Below, one piece after another: positions 1 to 8,015 of a stretch of 64,000 bases of DNA. The notes under the pieces were generated by a model. It made no database searches and had not been told where the DNA came from. It was given only the letters and a program-made list of their open reading frames with translations. The position numbers and the translations under genes are program-made. Source of the DNA: Alterisphingorhabdus sp051668705. Lineage in GTDB: Bacteria; Pseudomonadota; Alphaproteobacteria; Sphingomonadales; Sphingomonadaceae. Numbering within the stretch: the stretch's first letter is position 1; each line of letters starts with the position of its first letter. The DNA is taken from positions 186,001-250,000 of the forward strand of contig NZ_CP196351.1 in the NCBI RefSeq assembly GCF_051668705.1. The letters are read 5' to 3'.

Positions 1-528
1 GGCAAGACCGTTGATTTTCGCAATGTGGTGCTGATCATGACGACCAATGCTGGTGCCGCCGATATGGCGCGTGAAGGCATTGGCTTCGGCAATAATGACC
101 GTGAAGATGTGCAGGAAGATGCCGTGAAGAAAATGTTCACGCCAGAATTTCGCAACCGTCTCGATGCGATTGTCCCGTTCACCTATTTGTCACCAGAGGT
201 TGTTGCTCGGGTCGTTGATAAGTTCATCTTGCAACTTGAGCTGCAATTGGCTGATCAGAATGTGCATATCCAGCTGGATGCAGATGCGCGGGCATGGCTT
301 GCTGAGAAAGGCTATGATAAACTCTTTGGTGCCCGTCCCATGGGTCGTCTCATCCAAGAGAAGATCAAGCAGCCTTTGGCGGAAGAGCTATTGTTCGGCA
401 AATTGGCGCAAGGCGGCGAAGTCTCTGTGCATATGAAAGACAAGCAGATGGCGTTTGAAATCACCGCTGCACCGCCGCGCGGTTCTGGCAAAAAACCGAA
501 AAAGAAAGTCCCTGCCAAGAAGGGCTAG
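1..528 (+). CDS. clpA: ATP-dependent Clp protease ATP-binding subunit ClpA, C-terminal part
   Basis: The 5' end lies outside the window; about 175 C-terminal residues are present. ClpA is the AAA+ unfoldase that feeds substrates to ClpP. What is seen is the end of the second AAA+ module: the sensor-1 region (MTTNAGA), the arginine-finger segment FTPEFRNRLD, and the C-terminal small domain with the sensor-2 motif GARPMGR followed by IQEKIKQPLAEELLFG. The protein ends in a Lys-rich tail (GSGKKPKKKVPAKKG). The spacing of these motifs matches ClpA rather than ClpB or ClpX. clpS, which often lies upstream, would be outside the window. A strong terminator follows 36 bp after the stop. Confidence 0.95.
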   Translation, partial: GKTVDFRNVVLIMTTNAGAADMAREGIGFGNNDREDVQEDAVKKMFTPEFRNRLDAIVPFTYLSPEVVARVVDKFILQLELQLADQNVHIQLDADARAWLAEKGYDKLFGARPMGRLIQEKIKQPLAEELLFGKLAQGGEVSVHMKDKQMAFEITAAPPRGSGKKPKKKVPAKKG

Positions 529-563
529 GCGACAGGAACATCATGGCCTTTGGGCAAACATAG

Positions 564-597
564 AGGCAGGGACCAACAGGTCTTTGCCTTTTTGTTT
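564..597 (+). terminator. Rho-independent terminator of clpA
   Basis: An 11-bp stem (564-574 pairing with 579-589, two G-U pairs) closes a 4-nt AACA loop and is followed by a T-rich run, TTTTGTTT. It sits 36 bp after the clpA stop and separates clpA from the BLUF gene. Confidence 0.8.
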
Positions 598-741
598 GTT
601 GGTTTCGCATATTTATTGATCAGCTTGGCTTGACAGTTTGCGTGTCAAAAAAATTTGATTTTTGTCGTAAAGCTGCTTGCTTTTCTACGTTAAGCAGTTG
701 TAACAATAGCACAAACATATGGTCAGAATGTCGAGGAAGCC

Positions 742-1140
742 ATGAAATCTGTGACGTATATCAGCACGGCCAAAGAAGTTTTTGATAACGCCGCATTGGA
801 TGATTTGCTGTCACAATGCCGCGCTTATAACGCCAAAAATGATATTACGGGATGCTTGGTGTATAATGGAATCAACTTTCTGCAATTGATTGAAGGCCCT
901 GAAAGCTCGATTGATTTCTGCATGGCGCGGATTATTGCTGACGACAGGCATAGCGGCGTTGTTGGCATTCGCAGTGAGACGATTGGTGTAAGAGAATTCC
1001 CTAGCTGGACCATGGCAGGGCGGTTATACCCCGATTCAAAAGGCCAATCCAGCGTTGGCATTATTGATGAAGTTTTGCAGGGTGCGCGCTCCCAGACACG
1101 GGCAATTTTCTCCAGCTTCACAACTTTGAAAGCGGCCTGA
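742..1140 (+). CDS. BLUF-domain blue-light sensor, single domain
   Basis: This is a 132-residue protein made of one BLUF (sensor of blue light using FAD) domain and a short C-terminal extension, with no fused output domain. The photocycle residues line up with AppA in exact spacing: Tyr6, Asn30 and Gln48 (in FLQLIEG) correspond to AppA Tyr21, Asn45 and Gln63, and Trp89/Met91 (SWTM) to Trp104/Met106. The motif DITGCLVYNG and the DDRH turn are also typical. Short BLUF proteins usually signal through a protein partner; no partner gene is adjacent. The gene stands alone behind the clpA terminator, with about 140 bp of AT-rich upstream DNA that includes a TTGACA hexamer at 630-635 and the small dyad TGACA-N7-TGTCA (631-647). 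Confidence 0.93.
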   Translation: MKSVTYISTAKEVFDNAALDDLLSQCRAYNAKNDITGCLVYNGINFLQLIEGPESSIDFCMARIIADDRHSGVVGIRSETIGVREFPSWTMAGRLYPDSKGQSSVGIIDEVLQGARSQTRAIFSSFTTLKAA

Positions 1141-1188
1141 TCCGTATCACACCTTGAGAGTTACGCCGCTTAGGCTTATATATTTCTC

Positions 1189-1515
1189 ATGAGTGATATC
1201 CAACTGCTTCCCGGCGCGGCCAAACGCGTTACACAAATTGCTGAAAAGCTCGGCAAAGAGGCCATGCTGCGCCTGTCTGTTGAAGGCGGCGGTTGTTCGG
1301 GCTTCCAATATCGTTTTGGCTTGGCCGATTCGATTGAAGATGATGATAAAGTTGCCGAATGCGACGGTGTTAAGCTTGTGGTTGATGAAATCAGCCTTGA
1401 TCTGGTGCGCGGTGCAGCGGTTGATTTTGTCGAAAGCCTAGGCGGCGCATCTTTTCAGGTAACCAACCCCAATGCTGCCTCTGGCTGCGGCTGTGGCTCC
1501 AGCTTTTCTGTCTAA
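1189..1515 (+). CDS. erpA: Iron-sulfur cluster insertion protein ErpA (HesB/IscA family)
   Basis: This 108-residue A-type carrier receives Fe-S clusters from the assembly machinery and passes them to apo-proteins. The three cluster-binding cysteines are visible: Cys36 in GGGCSGFQY, and Cys100 and Cys102 in the C-terminal SGCGCGSSF. Length and motif order fit ErpA/IscA; the assignment to ErpA rather than IscA or SufA rests on its position beside exonuclease III, an order I recall from other sphingomonads, and on the absence of isc or suf genes nearby. It is read in the same direction as xth, 67 bp upstream. Confidence 0.88.
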   Translation: MSDIQLLPGAAKRVTQIAEKLGKEAMLRLSVEGGGCSGFQYRFGLADSIEDDDKVAECDGVKLVVDEISLDLVRGAAVDFVESLGGASFQVTNPNAASGCGCGSSFSV

Positions 1516-1582
1516 ACAATGCCGCATATGCGTGCGCAAATTGGCAAATGTCTTTGAAGCATGGGCGCAATGGCGCTAGACC

Positions 1583-2383
1583 ATGCGCATGATAAAAATT
1601 GCCAGTTTTAACATTAACGGGATCAAGGCCCGTTTGCCGCGTCTGATTGAATGGTTGGAGGAGACGCAACCCGATATTGCGTGCTTGCAGGAAATCAAAA
1701 CGCAGGATGAGGGCTTTCCCATCGCGGAGTTTGAGAAGATTGGCTATGGCGCCATCTGGCATGGCCAAAAAAGCTTTAACGGCGTGGCGATATTGGCCAA
1801 GGGGAGCGAGCCGGTCGAAACCAAAAGGGGGCTGGATGGCGAACCAGAGGATGACCATTCGCGCTATTTAGAGGCTGATGTGACTGTTGGCGATGATGCG
1901 TCACCGCTGCGTGTGGCCAGCATCTATCTGCCCAATGGCAATCCATTGCCCGGCCCGAAATTTGATTATAAATTGCGCTGGATGAAGCGCTTGCGGGCGC
2001 GGGCGGCGGAAATCTGGGCAGAAGAAGTGCCTGCGGTTCTGGCCGGTGATTATAATGTTATCCCACGCGATAATGATGTGTTCTCTGTCAACGCCATGGC
2101 GTCTGATGCGCTGATGCAGCCGGAATCACGCGCCGCCTATCGCTGCTTGCTGGCGGATGGGTGGACAGATGCGCTGGGCAATTGGCACCCGCAAGGCAAT
2201 ATATGGACCTATTGGGATTATCAGCGCGGCGCATGGCAACGCGATAATGGCTTTCGCATAGACCATCTGTTGCTCAGCCCGCAAGCGGCAGACCGGCTGA
2301 GTGCATGCGGCGTCGATAAAAACCATCGCGGCCGCGAAAAAGCCAGCGACCATGCACCAACATGGGTGATTTTGGACAGATGA
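1583..2383 (+). CDS. xth: Exodeoxyribonuclease III
   Basis: A 266-residue member of the exonuclease-endonuclease-phosphatase superfamily that cleaves abasic sites and trims 3' ends in base excision repair. Motifs run in the expected order: IASFNINGIKARL at the N-terminus, the metal-binding Glu in LQEIKTQ, GDYNVIP with the catalytic Asp/Asn pair, RIDHLLLS, and the terminal SDHAP with the catalytic His. Two ATGs lie six bases apart (1583 and 1589) and neither has a clear ribosome binding site; family members usually start right before the IASFN strand, so 1589 is also possible. The stop overlaps the next gene's ATG as ATGA, indicating coupling. Confidence 0.93.
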   Translation: MRMIKIASFNINGIKARLPRLIEWLEETQPDIACLQEIKTQDEGFPIAEFEKIGYGAIWHGQKSFNGVAILAKGSEPVETKRGLDGEPEDDHSRYLEADVTVGDDASPLRVASIYLPNGNPLPGPKFDYKLRWMKRLRARAAEIWAEEVPAVLAGDYNVIPRDNDVFSVNAMASDALMQPESRAAYRCLLADGWTDALGNWHPQGNIWTYWDYQRGAWQRDNGFRIDHLLLSPQAADRLSACGVDKNHRGREKASDHAPTWVILDR

Positions 2384-3210
2384 AGAGACGGCTGATGCAT
2401 ATAGTGATCGCCCTAGTGGCCCTCTATTGCATCATCGTGCTCGCTCTATGGGCCATGCAACGCAGCCTTTTTTATTATCCAGACCCAAATTTGCCATCAT
2501 CGGCTGAGGTTGAGCAATTCGGCTTTGCGCCCTTGGGCATTTCTGTGCCTGATATTGGTGATGGTGAGATGACCAGCTATTGGCGGCCACCGGCTGATCC
2601 AACAAAGCCAGTAATCATCCATTTTCACGGCAATGCTGGCAATATCGGCAGTCGTTTGCCGGTCTATAAACAATTGACGCAAGACGGCGCAGGGCTGCTT
2701 GCCATGGGTTATCCGGCATATGGTGGCAATATAGGTGATGCGAATGAGCAGAATTTCTATGCCGATGCACAGGCGCATTATGCATGGCTAATATCCCATG
2801 GCATCGCGCCAGAGCGCATTGTGGTTTATGGAGAGTCCATCGGTACCGGACCAGCGACATGGCTGGCATCACAGCAAAAAGTGGCAGGGCTGGTTTTAGA
2901 AGCTCCCTATGCTGCTTTTGACGAACTGCTTGCGCAAAAAGCGCCCTTTGTCCCTGCAAAGCTGATCGCCCGAGACCGATATCGTAGCATTGACCGTATC
3001 GCCAATATTGCTGCACCTTTGTTATGGATTCATGGCGAGGAGGACACGCTTATCCCCATCAGCGAGGGGCAAAGGCTGTTTGATGTCGCCAAGTCGCCCA
3101 AGCGTGCGGTCAAACTTATCGATACGGGCCATAATGACATATGGCGCAATGATATCGGGCCTTTGGTGCGGCAAAGCCTAGAGGGTTATGTTAAGACCGC
3201 AGGTGAATAA
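2380..3210 (+). CDS. Membrane-anchored alpha/beta hydrolase, BEM46/ABHD13 type
   Basis: The reading frame is open from 2362, but the ATG at 2380 overlaps the xth stop (ATGA) and is the better start, giving 276 residues. An N-terminal hydrophobic helix (about residues 6-24) is followed by the QRSLFYYPDP segment characteristic of the BEM46/ABHD13 group, so the enzyme is probably an inner-membrane-anchored serine hydrolase facing the periplasm. The catalytic triad is visible: Ser in the nucleophile elbow GESIGTG, Asp in GEEDTLIP, His in DTGHNDIW; the oxyanion loop is HFHGNAGN. Substrate unknown. It converges on the second hydrolase, which belongs to a different subfamily and shows no close similarity. 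Confidence 0.85.
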   Translation: MKRRLMHIVIALVALYCIIVLALWAMQRSLFYYPDPNLPSSAEVEQFGFAPLGISVPDIGDGEMTSYWRPPADPTKPVIIHFHGNAGNIGSRLPVYKQLTQDGAGLLAMGYPAYGGNIGDANEQNFYADAQAHYAWLISHGIAPERIVVYGESIGTGPATWLASQQKVAGLVLEAPYAAFDELLAQKAPFVPAKLIARDRYRSIDRIANIAAPLLWIHGEEDTLIPISEGQRLFDVAKSPKRAVKLIDTGHNDIWRNDIGPLVRQSLEGYVKTAGE

Positions 3211-3221
3211 GCCGTCACCAA

Positions 3222-3285
3222 GCGGCTCAATGCCCAACGCTTTCCCCGCGCTCCAGACCAGATAGGGCGAGCTGTTGATCAATTT
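3222..3285 (-). repeat. Displaced copy of the phosphoglucomutase 3' end (copy 1)
   Basis: Sixty of 64 bases match the segment 4160-4223, which encodes the end of the mutase gene. Read on the minus strand, this copy still spells the last 18 codons and the stop of that protein (IDQQLALSGLERGESVGH), and all four mismatches are synonymous third-position changes (CAA/CAG, CTT/CTC, GGC/GGT, CTA/CTG). The copy lies 7 bp beyond the stop of the hydrolase gene and has no start of its own. It is best read as the original end of the mutase gene, displaced when the hydrolase gene and a second tail came in. Confidence 0.9.
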
Positions 3286-3292
3286 TCCTCAA

Positions 3293-4168
3293 CTATTCGC
3301 GCAGAGTCTCATTGAAGAACAGCAAGACCCGACGAATATATTCAGCATCGTTAAGGTCGCTAACCTGAGCATGGTCCAGCTTCCCAACGATCCACAACCA
3401 GTGCTTTCCGGCAAAGGCCTGCATGAGCGCCTCACTCTCTGCTACTGGCGTATAAACATCGTTTTCGCCGCCAATTACAAGCACTGGATTACGGAAACGT
3501 GTTGCAGCATTGATCGGGCTTACCGCGTCAGGCGCAACGCCAAACCGAAAGCGTGACTGCTGTGTTAGCAATGGTGTCAACATGGGTGATAAAATGGGGT
3601 GGCCTTGCACCGATATACGGTTACCAATTGCCCTCTCCAGATCGGGATAGACGGCCTGCAAAATCATAGAGTCTGCCTCGGTTGCGACATTCTTGCTCAA
3701 TAATATCGCTGCGCCGCCTAATGAAATGCCGATCACGCCAATTTTACTGTCAGGACGCTCTGCTTTGATCCATGTAAGAGCCGCTTCTGCGTCTCTGGCT
3801 TCATTCCAGCCAAAACTTTTCCGTTCAGCAGCAGACTGCCCATGGCCGCGAAAGTCTATTGCCATCGCAGTATAGCCAGCTTCGTTCAACCATGGGATGT
3901 GCCCGCCAAACTGACCGCGTGAAGCTCCATTGCCATGCAGCAAGAGGATAACGGGCGCGTTATTGTCCTCGACTGGAAAGAGGCTCGCTTCAATGCTGAC
4001 GCCGTCGGTTGTCTGCAGCGTCAGTCGTTGCTCATTGTTTGCAAGGGGCGGAACGTTGTAATTGGTTGGTGCCGTGGCTATCTGGCCAAAGGCGATGACA
4101 CCGGCCATTAGACTGAACAGGAAAGTGCCAAAAAGTATCGCAAGTTTTTTGAAGGTCGCGCGGCTCAA
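3293..4168 (-). CDS. Alpha/beta hydrolase with N-terminal signal/anchor segment
   Basis: A 291-residue serine hydrolase. The triad is visible as Ser in GISLGG, Asp in GENDVYTP and His in KLDHAQV; the oxyanion region is LLLHGNGASRG. A hydrophobic stretch at about residues 8-28 suggests a signal peptide or anchor, so it likely acts in the envelope. The first codon is TTG at 4168, whose last two bases begin the TGA stop of the upstream mutase gene, so translation is probably coupled; no ATG lies further upstream, and the next one (codon 21) is inside the hydrophobic segment. The gene is bounded by two copies of the mutase 3' end, which points to acquisition as a single-gene cassette. Substrate unknown. 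Confidence 0.82.
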   Translation of the reverse strand: MSRATFKKLAILFGTFLFSLMAGVIAFGQIATAPTNYNVPPLANNEQRLTLQTTDGVSIEASLFPVEDNNAPVILLLHGNGASRGQFGGHIPWLNEAGYTAMAIDFRGHGQSAAERKSFGWNEARDAEAALTWIKAERPDSKIGVIGISLGGAAILLSKNVATEADSMILQAVYPDLERAIGNRISVQGHPILSPMLTPLLTQQSRFRFGVAPDAVSPINAATRFRNPVLVIGGENDVYTPVAESEALMQAFAGKHWLWIVGKLDHAQVSDLNDAEYIRRVLLFFNETLRE

Positions 4169-4223
4169 TGCCCAACGCTTTCCCCGCGCTCTAGGCCAGA
4201 TAGGGCAAGTTGTTGATCAATTT
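4160..4223 (-). repeat. Mutase 3' end in place (copy 2 of the 64-bp direct repeat)
   Basis: This is the functional copy: it encodes the last residues and stop of the phosphoglucomutase/phosphomannomutase and also carries the TTG start of the hydrolase. It matches 3222-3285 at 60 of 64 positions, in the same orientation. Homology continues about seven bases past the stop codon (GAGCCGC). Confidence 0.9.
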
Positions 4224-5577
4224 GTTCCATCAGCCGTTCCAGTCCGGCTTCGCTGCTGGCTTCTGCGCGGGCGACCAGAACATCCTGTGTATTGCTGGCG
4301 CGCAATAGCCACCAGCCATCAGCGGTATTGACCCGTGCGCCATCGGTGTCATTTACTGCCGCGCCATTGGTTTTCAGCCGCTCTAACACCTCGTCAATCA
4401 CTGCGAATTTCCGGCTTTCATCGACCTGAAAACGCATTTCAGGTGTGTTGATCATTTCGGCCATATCGCTGCGTAATTCGGTGACGCTTTTCTTCAGCAC
4501 AGTGGCTGCCGTGATCAGCCGGACCGCAGCGTAAAGGGCATCGTCAAAACCATAATATTCATGCGCGAAGAACACATGCCCGCTCATTTCACCAGCCAAT
4601 GGTGAACCTGTTTCCTTCATTTTGGACTTAATTAGGCTGTGGCCAGTTTTCCACATCAGCGGCTCACCGCCTAGCTCATCAACACGATCATACAGTGCCT
4701 GACTTGCCTTAACATCGGCGATAATCGTCGCTCCTGGCACTTCCTGAAGAACATGGGCCGCATAGATTTGTAGCAGCTGATCACCCCAGATTACACGGCC
4801 TTCACCGTCAATTGCGCCTATACGGTCGCCATCGCCATCAAAAGCCACTCCGAAATCGAGCTTCTTGTCCGCGACAAGGGCTTTCAAATCAGCGAGATTT
4901 GCCTCTTCGGTCGGGTCAGGATGGTGGTTCGGAAAGTTTCCATCCACCTCAGTATAGAGGCAATGATGTTCACCAGGCAGTTTTTTGACCAGCTTTTCCA
5001 GTATATGGCCAGCCGCGCCATTGCCTGCATCCCAACCAATGCGCATCGCGTCGCCAGAAAAGCCTTCGACCAAACGGTCAACATATTGATCGATAATATC
5101 CAGCTCGCGCGTTGCCGCGACGGCGCTAGCATCGTCGCCATCGATCCAATCACCAGTCGCCGCCATACGGCCCAGTTCCTGAATATCCGCACCGAAAAAT
5201 GGACGGTTTTGAAAGACCATCTTGAAGCCATTATAATTGGCGGGGTTATGGCTGCCGGTTATTTCAATGCCGCCATCAACATTGTCTAACACGCATTCGG
5301 CATAATAGAGCATAGGCGTCGGCCCCATGCCAATGCGCACTGCAGCTACGCCGGAATCATTCAGTCCATTGACCAAAGATTCTTCCAGCATGGGTGAGCT
5401 GACCCGGCCATCATAACCCACGGCAACACAGCTGCCGCCAGCACGGGCAATTAAAGTACCAAAACCACGGCCAATAGCATAGGCATCAGCTTTGCCCAAT
5501 GTCTCACCTATGATGCCGCGGATATCATATTCGCGCAATGATGTAGCATGGAATTGATGGCTGTTCGGCTTGCCCAT
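4165..5577 (-). CDS. Phosphomannomutase/phosphoglucomutase
   Basis: A 470-residue alpha-D-phosphohexomutase that interconverts hexose 1- and 6-phosphates for nucleotide-sugar and polysaccharide synthesis. The phosphoserine loop is ITGSHNPANYNGFKM with Ser109, the Mg-binding loop is DGDGDR at 246-251, the sugar-binding loop is GEMSGH near residue 335, and the C-terminal phosphate-binding region is present (LLRASNTQ). Length and loop sequences fit the AlgC/PgmG class, which uses both mannose and glucose phosphates, rather than GlmM. Transcription probably starts in the short gap behind mipZ. Its 3' end is duplicated (see repeats), and its stop overlaps the hydrolase start. Confidence 0.93.
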   Translation of the reverse strand: MGKPNSHQFHATSLREYDIRGIIGETLGKADAYAIGRGFGTLIARAGGSCVAVGYDGRVSSPMLEESLVNGLNDSGVAAVRIGMGPTPMLYYAECVLDNVDGGIEITGSHNPANYNGFKMVFQNRPFFGADIQELGRMAATGDWIDGDDASAVAATRELDIIDQYVDRLVEGFSGDAMRIGWDAGNGAAGHILEKLVKKLPGEHHCLYTEVDGNFPNHHPDPTEEANLADLKALVADKKLDFGVAFDGDGDRIGAIDGEGRVIWGDQLLQIYAAHVLQEVPGATIIADVKASQALYDRVDELGGEPLMWKTGHSLIKSKMKETGSPLAGEMSGHVFFAHEYYGFDDALYAAVRLITAATVLKKSVTELRSDMAEMINTPEMRFQVDESRKFAVIDEVLERLKTNGAAVNDTDGARVNTADGWWLLRASNTQDVLVARAEASSEAGLERLMEQIDQQLALSGLERGESVGH

Positions 5578-5651
5578 ATGAAATGGCCTTTCTGAATGAT
5601 AGGAGCGATTATTCTTATTATAACGGTATTGTTACAAATTAACTTATGGGA

Positions 5652-5680
5652 AAATATTGGTGCAGGCCCAATATAGTCAA
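5652..5680 (-). promoter_or_regulatory. Possible promoter of the mutase gene
   Basis: On the minus strand a TTGACT hexamer (5675-5680) is followed after 17 bp by ATATTT (5652-5657). It lies across the end of mipZ, 75 bp upstream of the mutase start. Sequence match only. Confidence 0.35.
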
Positions 5681-6501
5681 AAGAAAGATTTTTGCGCAGG
5701 AATTTTTTCAACTTGGGTTCCGGGCAGGTGCAGAGCAGTCACCATCTGTCGCAATTCCTGCCGTGCCAAAATATGACTGGTGCCAAGGTCACCCAGATAG
5801 CCCTTATCCAATAATGTTAGGCCAGAAGGGAACAGCTCGCGGTAAATGACGCGTTCGCTTAGCCCTGGAATGATGCGGAAACCGACCCGCTTTGACAATT
5901 GGGCCAATGCATCCTCCATACGCTGCATATTGCGTGCGCTGACATGCTGCACACGATTGCGCATAACAACCCAATCCATGGTTTTCTGGCTATTCTGTGC
6001 ACGCGCTTTGCGCGCTTCAAAGATCAATTCTGCGTAAAAGCTGATGCGCTTTACTTTGAAAGTTTGCGGATCGACCGAGCCGATCAGATCAAAATCGACA
6101 AAGCTATCATTCATGGGCGTGACCAATGTGTCTGCGCAAGTGGCGACATAGCGGGCAAATTTGTCATCGCGCCCCGGTGTATCAAATATCAGAAAGTCAT
6201 GGCCCTGACCTTCTTTGGCGATCATCTGGTCCAGCCTGGCCAGACTATCATATTCAAATACTGCATAGTTTGCGATGGGCAGATCAGCCTTGATACGCGC
6301 CATCGTTTCGGCGCGGTTCTCCAAATAGCGGTAAGATGTCCGCTGACGTGGATCAAGATCAATAACGCCGACAGAAAATCCGCGATAGGCCAGAGAAACC
6401 GCCAAATGTACAGCCGATGTGGATTTACCCGTACCGCCTTTTTCATTAGCGAAGACAATATAATGGGGGTCTCCGTCACTGCGCGGAGTGGTCAAAGCCA
6501 T
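5677..6501 (-). CDS. mipZ: Division-plane positioning ATPase MipZ
   Basis: A 274-residue ParA/MinD-type P-loop ATPase. In Caulobacter, MipZ forms a gradient from the ParB-bound poles and blocks FtsZ polymerisation away from midcell. The deviant Walker A motif KGGTGKST (21-28) has the signature first Lys, followed by HLAVSLAYRGFSVGVIDLDPRQRTS. The segments TPMNDSFVDFDLIG, DWVVMRNR, KRVGFRIIPGLSERVIYRELFP and LTLLDKG match MipZ almost word for word and separate it from ParA and MinD. The gene is divergent from panC. No parAB genes lie in the window. Confidence 0.95.
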   Translation of the reverse strand: MALTTPRSDGDPHYIVFANEKGGTGKSTSAVHLAVSLAYRGFSVGVIDLDPRQRTSYRYLENRAETMARIKADLPIANYAVFEYDSLARLDQMIAKEGQGHDFLIFDTPGRDDKFARYVATCADTLVTPMNDSFVDFDLIGSVDPQTFKVKRISFYAELIFEARKARAQNSQKTMDWVVMRNRVQHVSARNMQRMEDALAQLSKRVGFRIIPGLSERVIYRELFPSGLTLLDKGYLGDLGTSHILARQELRQMVTALHLPGTQVEKIPAQKSFF

Positions 6502-6668
6502 GTGCTATTTCCAATACCGCAAATGGCGATCACTCTCATTGCCCCCTTGACCATAATAATGGTAATTGCCCCGTTGCGATTCACGCATGACTTTTTGAGA
6601 TCATCGCACAACCGCCTTTTCGCGCAGATGGTTAAGCAAAGCAAGTCTCACATTAAGGGAGTTTCACA

Positions 6669-7532
6669 GTGCAAGCAGTTTCTGACATTATGTCGCTTCG
6701 CACCGCCACAAAAGATCTGCGCAATACAGGTGCATCGCTTGCTCTGGTGCCGACCATGGGCGCGTTGCACGATGGCCATCTTGCACTGGTGGAACAGGCC
6801 AAGCGCCGCGCGGACCATGTTGCGGTGTCTATCTTTGTCAACCCGACCCAATTTGGCGAAGGCGAGGATCTGGATGCCTATCCCCGTCAATTGGCCCGAG
6901 ATAAAGCCTTGCTGGAAGAGGCAGGCGCGGCCCTGCTTTGGGTGCCCGATGTTCAGACCATGTATCCGGCCGGTTTCCAAACGGTGATTTCTACGCCTCA
7001 GGCTGCACAAGGCCTATGCGGTGCAAAGCGGCCGGGCCATTTTGACGGCGTTGCCACCGTGGTGTGTAAACTGCTTAATCAGGTGGACCCCGATATCGCT
7101 CTGTTTGGAGAGAAAGATTATCAGCAATTGGCGGTCATAAAGTCTATGGTCCGTGACCTTGATATGGATGTCACTATTGAAGGTGTGCCAACCATCAGAG
7201 AGGCGGACGGACTGGCAATGTCTTCGCGCAATGCGTATTTGAGCGTTGAGCAGCGCCAGTCTGCGGTGACTTTACCCAATGCCATGAAGGTGGCGATTGC
7301 TGAGATTCAGACAGGGGGCAAGGTGGATCAGGCCTTAGCCACATTGCAGCACGCGCTGGAGCAAGCCGGCTTTCATCAATGTGATTATGCCGAATTGCGC
7401 GTGGCGAACAGTCTGGCCGTGCCGGATTTTGACATGCTGAAGGGCGGCACAGAATTGCGCCTTCTGGTCGCTGCACATATTGGAAAAACCCGATTAATTG
7501 ACAATATGCCGCTCCTCTGGCCCACCATATAA
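6669..7532 (+). CDS. panC: Pantothenate synthetase
   Basis: A 287-residue enzyme that joins pantoate and beta-alanine with ATP, the last step of pantothenate synthesis. Motifs: VPTMGALHDGH with the HxGH nucleotidyltransferase signature, FVNPTQFGEGEDLDAYPR, RPGHFDGVATVV, FGEKDYQQL and the second ATP loop AMSSRNAYL. The start is a GTG at 6669 with the Shine-Dalgarno AAGGGA eight bases upstream; the ATG further in (MSLRT) lacks such a site. panB and panD are not adjacent. Confidence 0.95.
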   Translation: MQAVSDIMSLRTATKDLRNTGASLALVPTMGALHDGHLALVEQAKRRADHVAVSIFVNPTQFGEGEDLDAYPRQLARDKALLEEAGAALLWVPDVQTMYPAGFQTVISTPQAAQGLCGAKRPGHFDGVATVVCKLLNQVDPDIALFGEKDYQQLAVIKSMVRDLDMDVTIEGVPTIREADGLAMSSRNAYLSVEQRQSAVTLPNAMKVAIAEIQTGGKVDQALATLQHALEQAGFHQCDYAELRVANSLAVPDFDMLKGGTELRLLVAAHIGKTRLIDNMPLLWPTI

Positions 7533-7626
7533 TCAGCCAGATTAACTTTTTACATTTCCTAACAACTGTAAAAAACGGCAAAATCCCGCTACTTTGCGCA
7601 AAAGGTTTCCAAATCCCCCCGCGCTG

Positions 7627-7641
7627 TTAACCATTTGTTGA
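7627..7641 (+). promoter_or_regulatory. CtrA-box-like sequence upstream of the Sel1 gene
   Basis: TTAA-N7-TTGA matches the alphaproteobacterial CtrA consensus TTAA-N7-TTAA at seven of eight fixed positions. It lies 57 bp upstream of the Sel1 gene start, a plausible promoter distance. One near-match can occur by chance in such an AT-rich gap. Confidence 0.25.
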
Positions 7642-7697
7642 TACCTTAAGCCGAACGTCAACCTGTCTTTGAAAGAAAACAGACGGGGAAATGACTA

Positions 7698-7997
7698 ATG
7701 GCTAATAGTATGAAGAGCGCGAACTTTCTGCTCGAAACAAAATTGGCAGATGCTGCCAATGGTGACATCGCTGCCTATTTTGATTTGGGCGTTGCCTATT
7801 CAACCGGCACTGATGGTTTGACCATGGATATGATTGAAGCGCATAAATGGTTTAATCTGGCTGCAGTGAATGGCCATGATGAAGCACAAAATTGCCGCGC
7901 AGAAATTGCCGATGAGATGACAGCACGTGAAATTGCAGAAGCACAGCGTCAGGCGCGTGCATGGCTGGGCCAAGTGCGCCAACAACGCGCTGCGTAA
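7698..7997 (+). CDS. Sel1-repeat small protein
   Basis: A 99-residue protein with one to one-and-a-half Sel1-like repeats (AAYFDLGVAYSTGTDGLTMD and EAHKWFNLAAVNGHDEAQN), a short TPR-like helical hairpin used for protein contacts, followed by a charged helix rich in Ala, Arg and Gln. There is no signal peptide, so it is expected in the cytoplasm. Start at 7698 is supported by a G-rich site (ACGGGGAAA) 8 bases upstream. The client is unknown. It is a single-gene transcription unit with a possible CtrA-like box in front. Confidence 0.8.
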   Translation: MANSMKSANFLLETKLADAANGDIAAYFDLGVAYSTGTDGLTMDMIEAHKWFNLAAVNGHDEAQNCRAEIADEMTAREIAEAQRQARAWLGQVRQQRAA

Positions 7998-8015
7998 GTA
8001 ATTTGCTCGATTTAG

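Noticed and set aside
2380..4168. The two adjacent hydrolases as a tandem gene duplication
   Set aside because: They lie on opposite strands and share only the general fold; motifs around the nucleophile (GESIGTG versus GISLGG) and lengths differ.
5899..6987. 362-codon plus-strand ORF over mipZ and the panC start
   Set aside because: Antisense to a certain gene and then out of frame with panC; Cys- and His-rich random composition.
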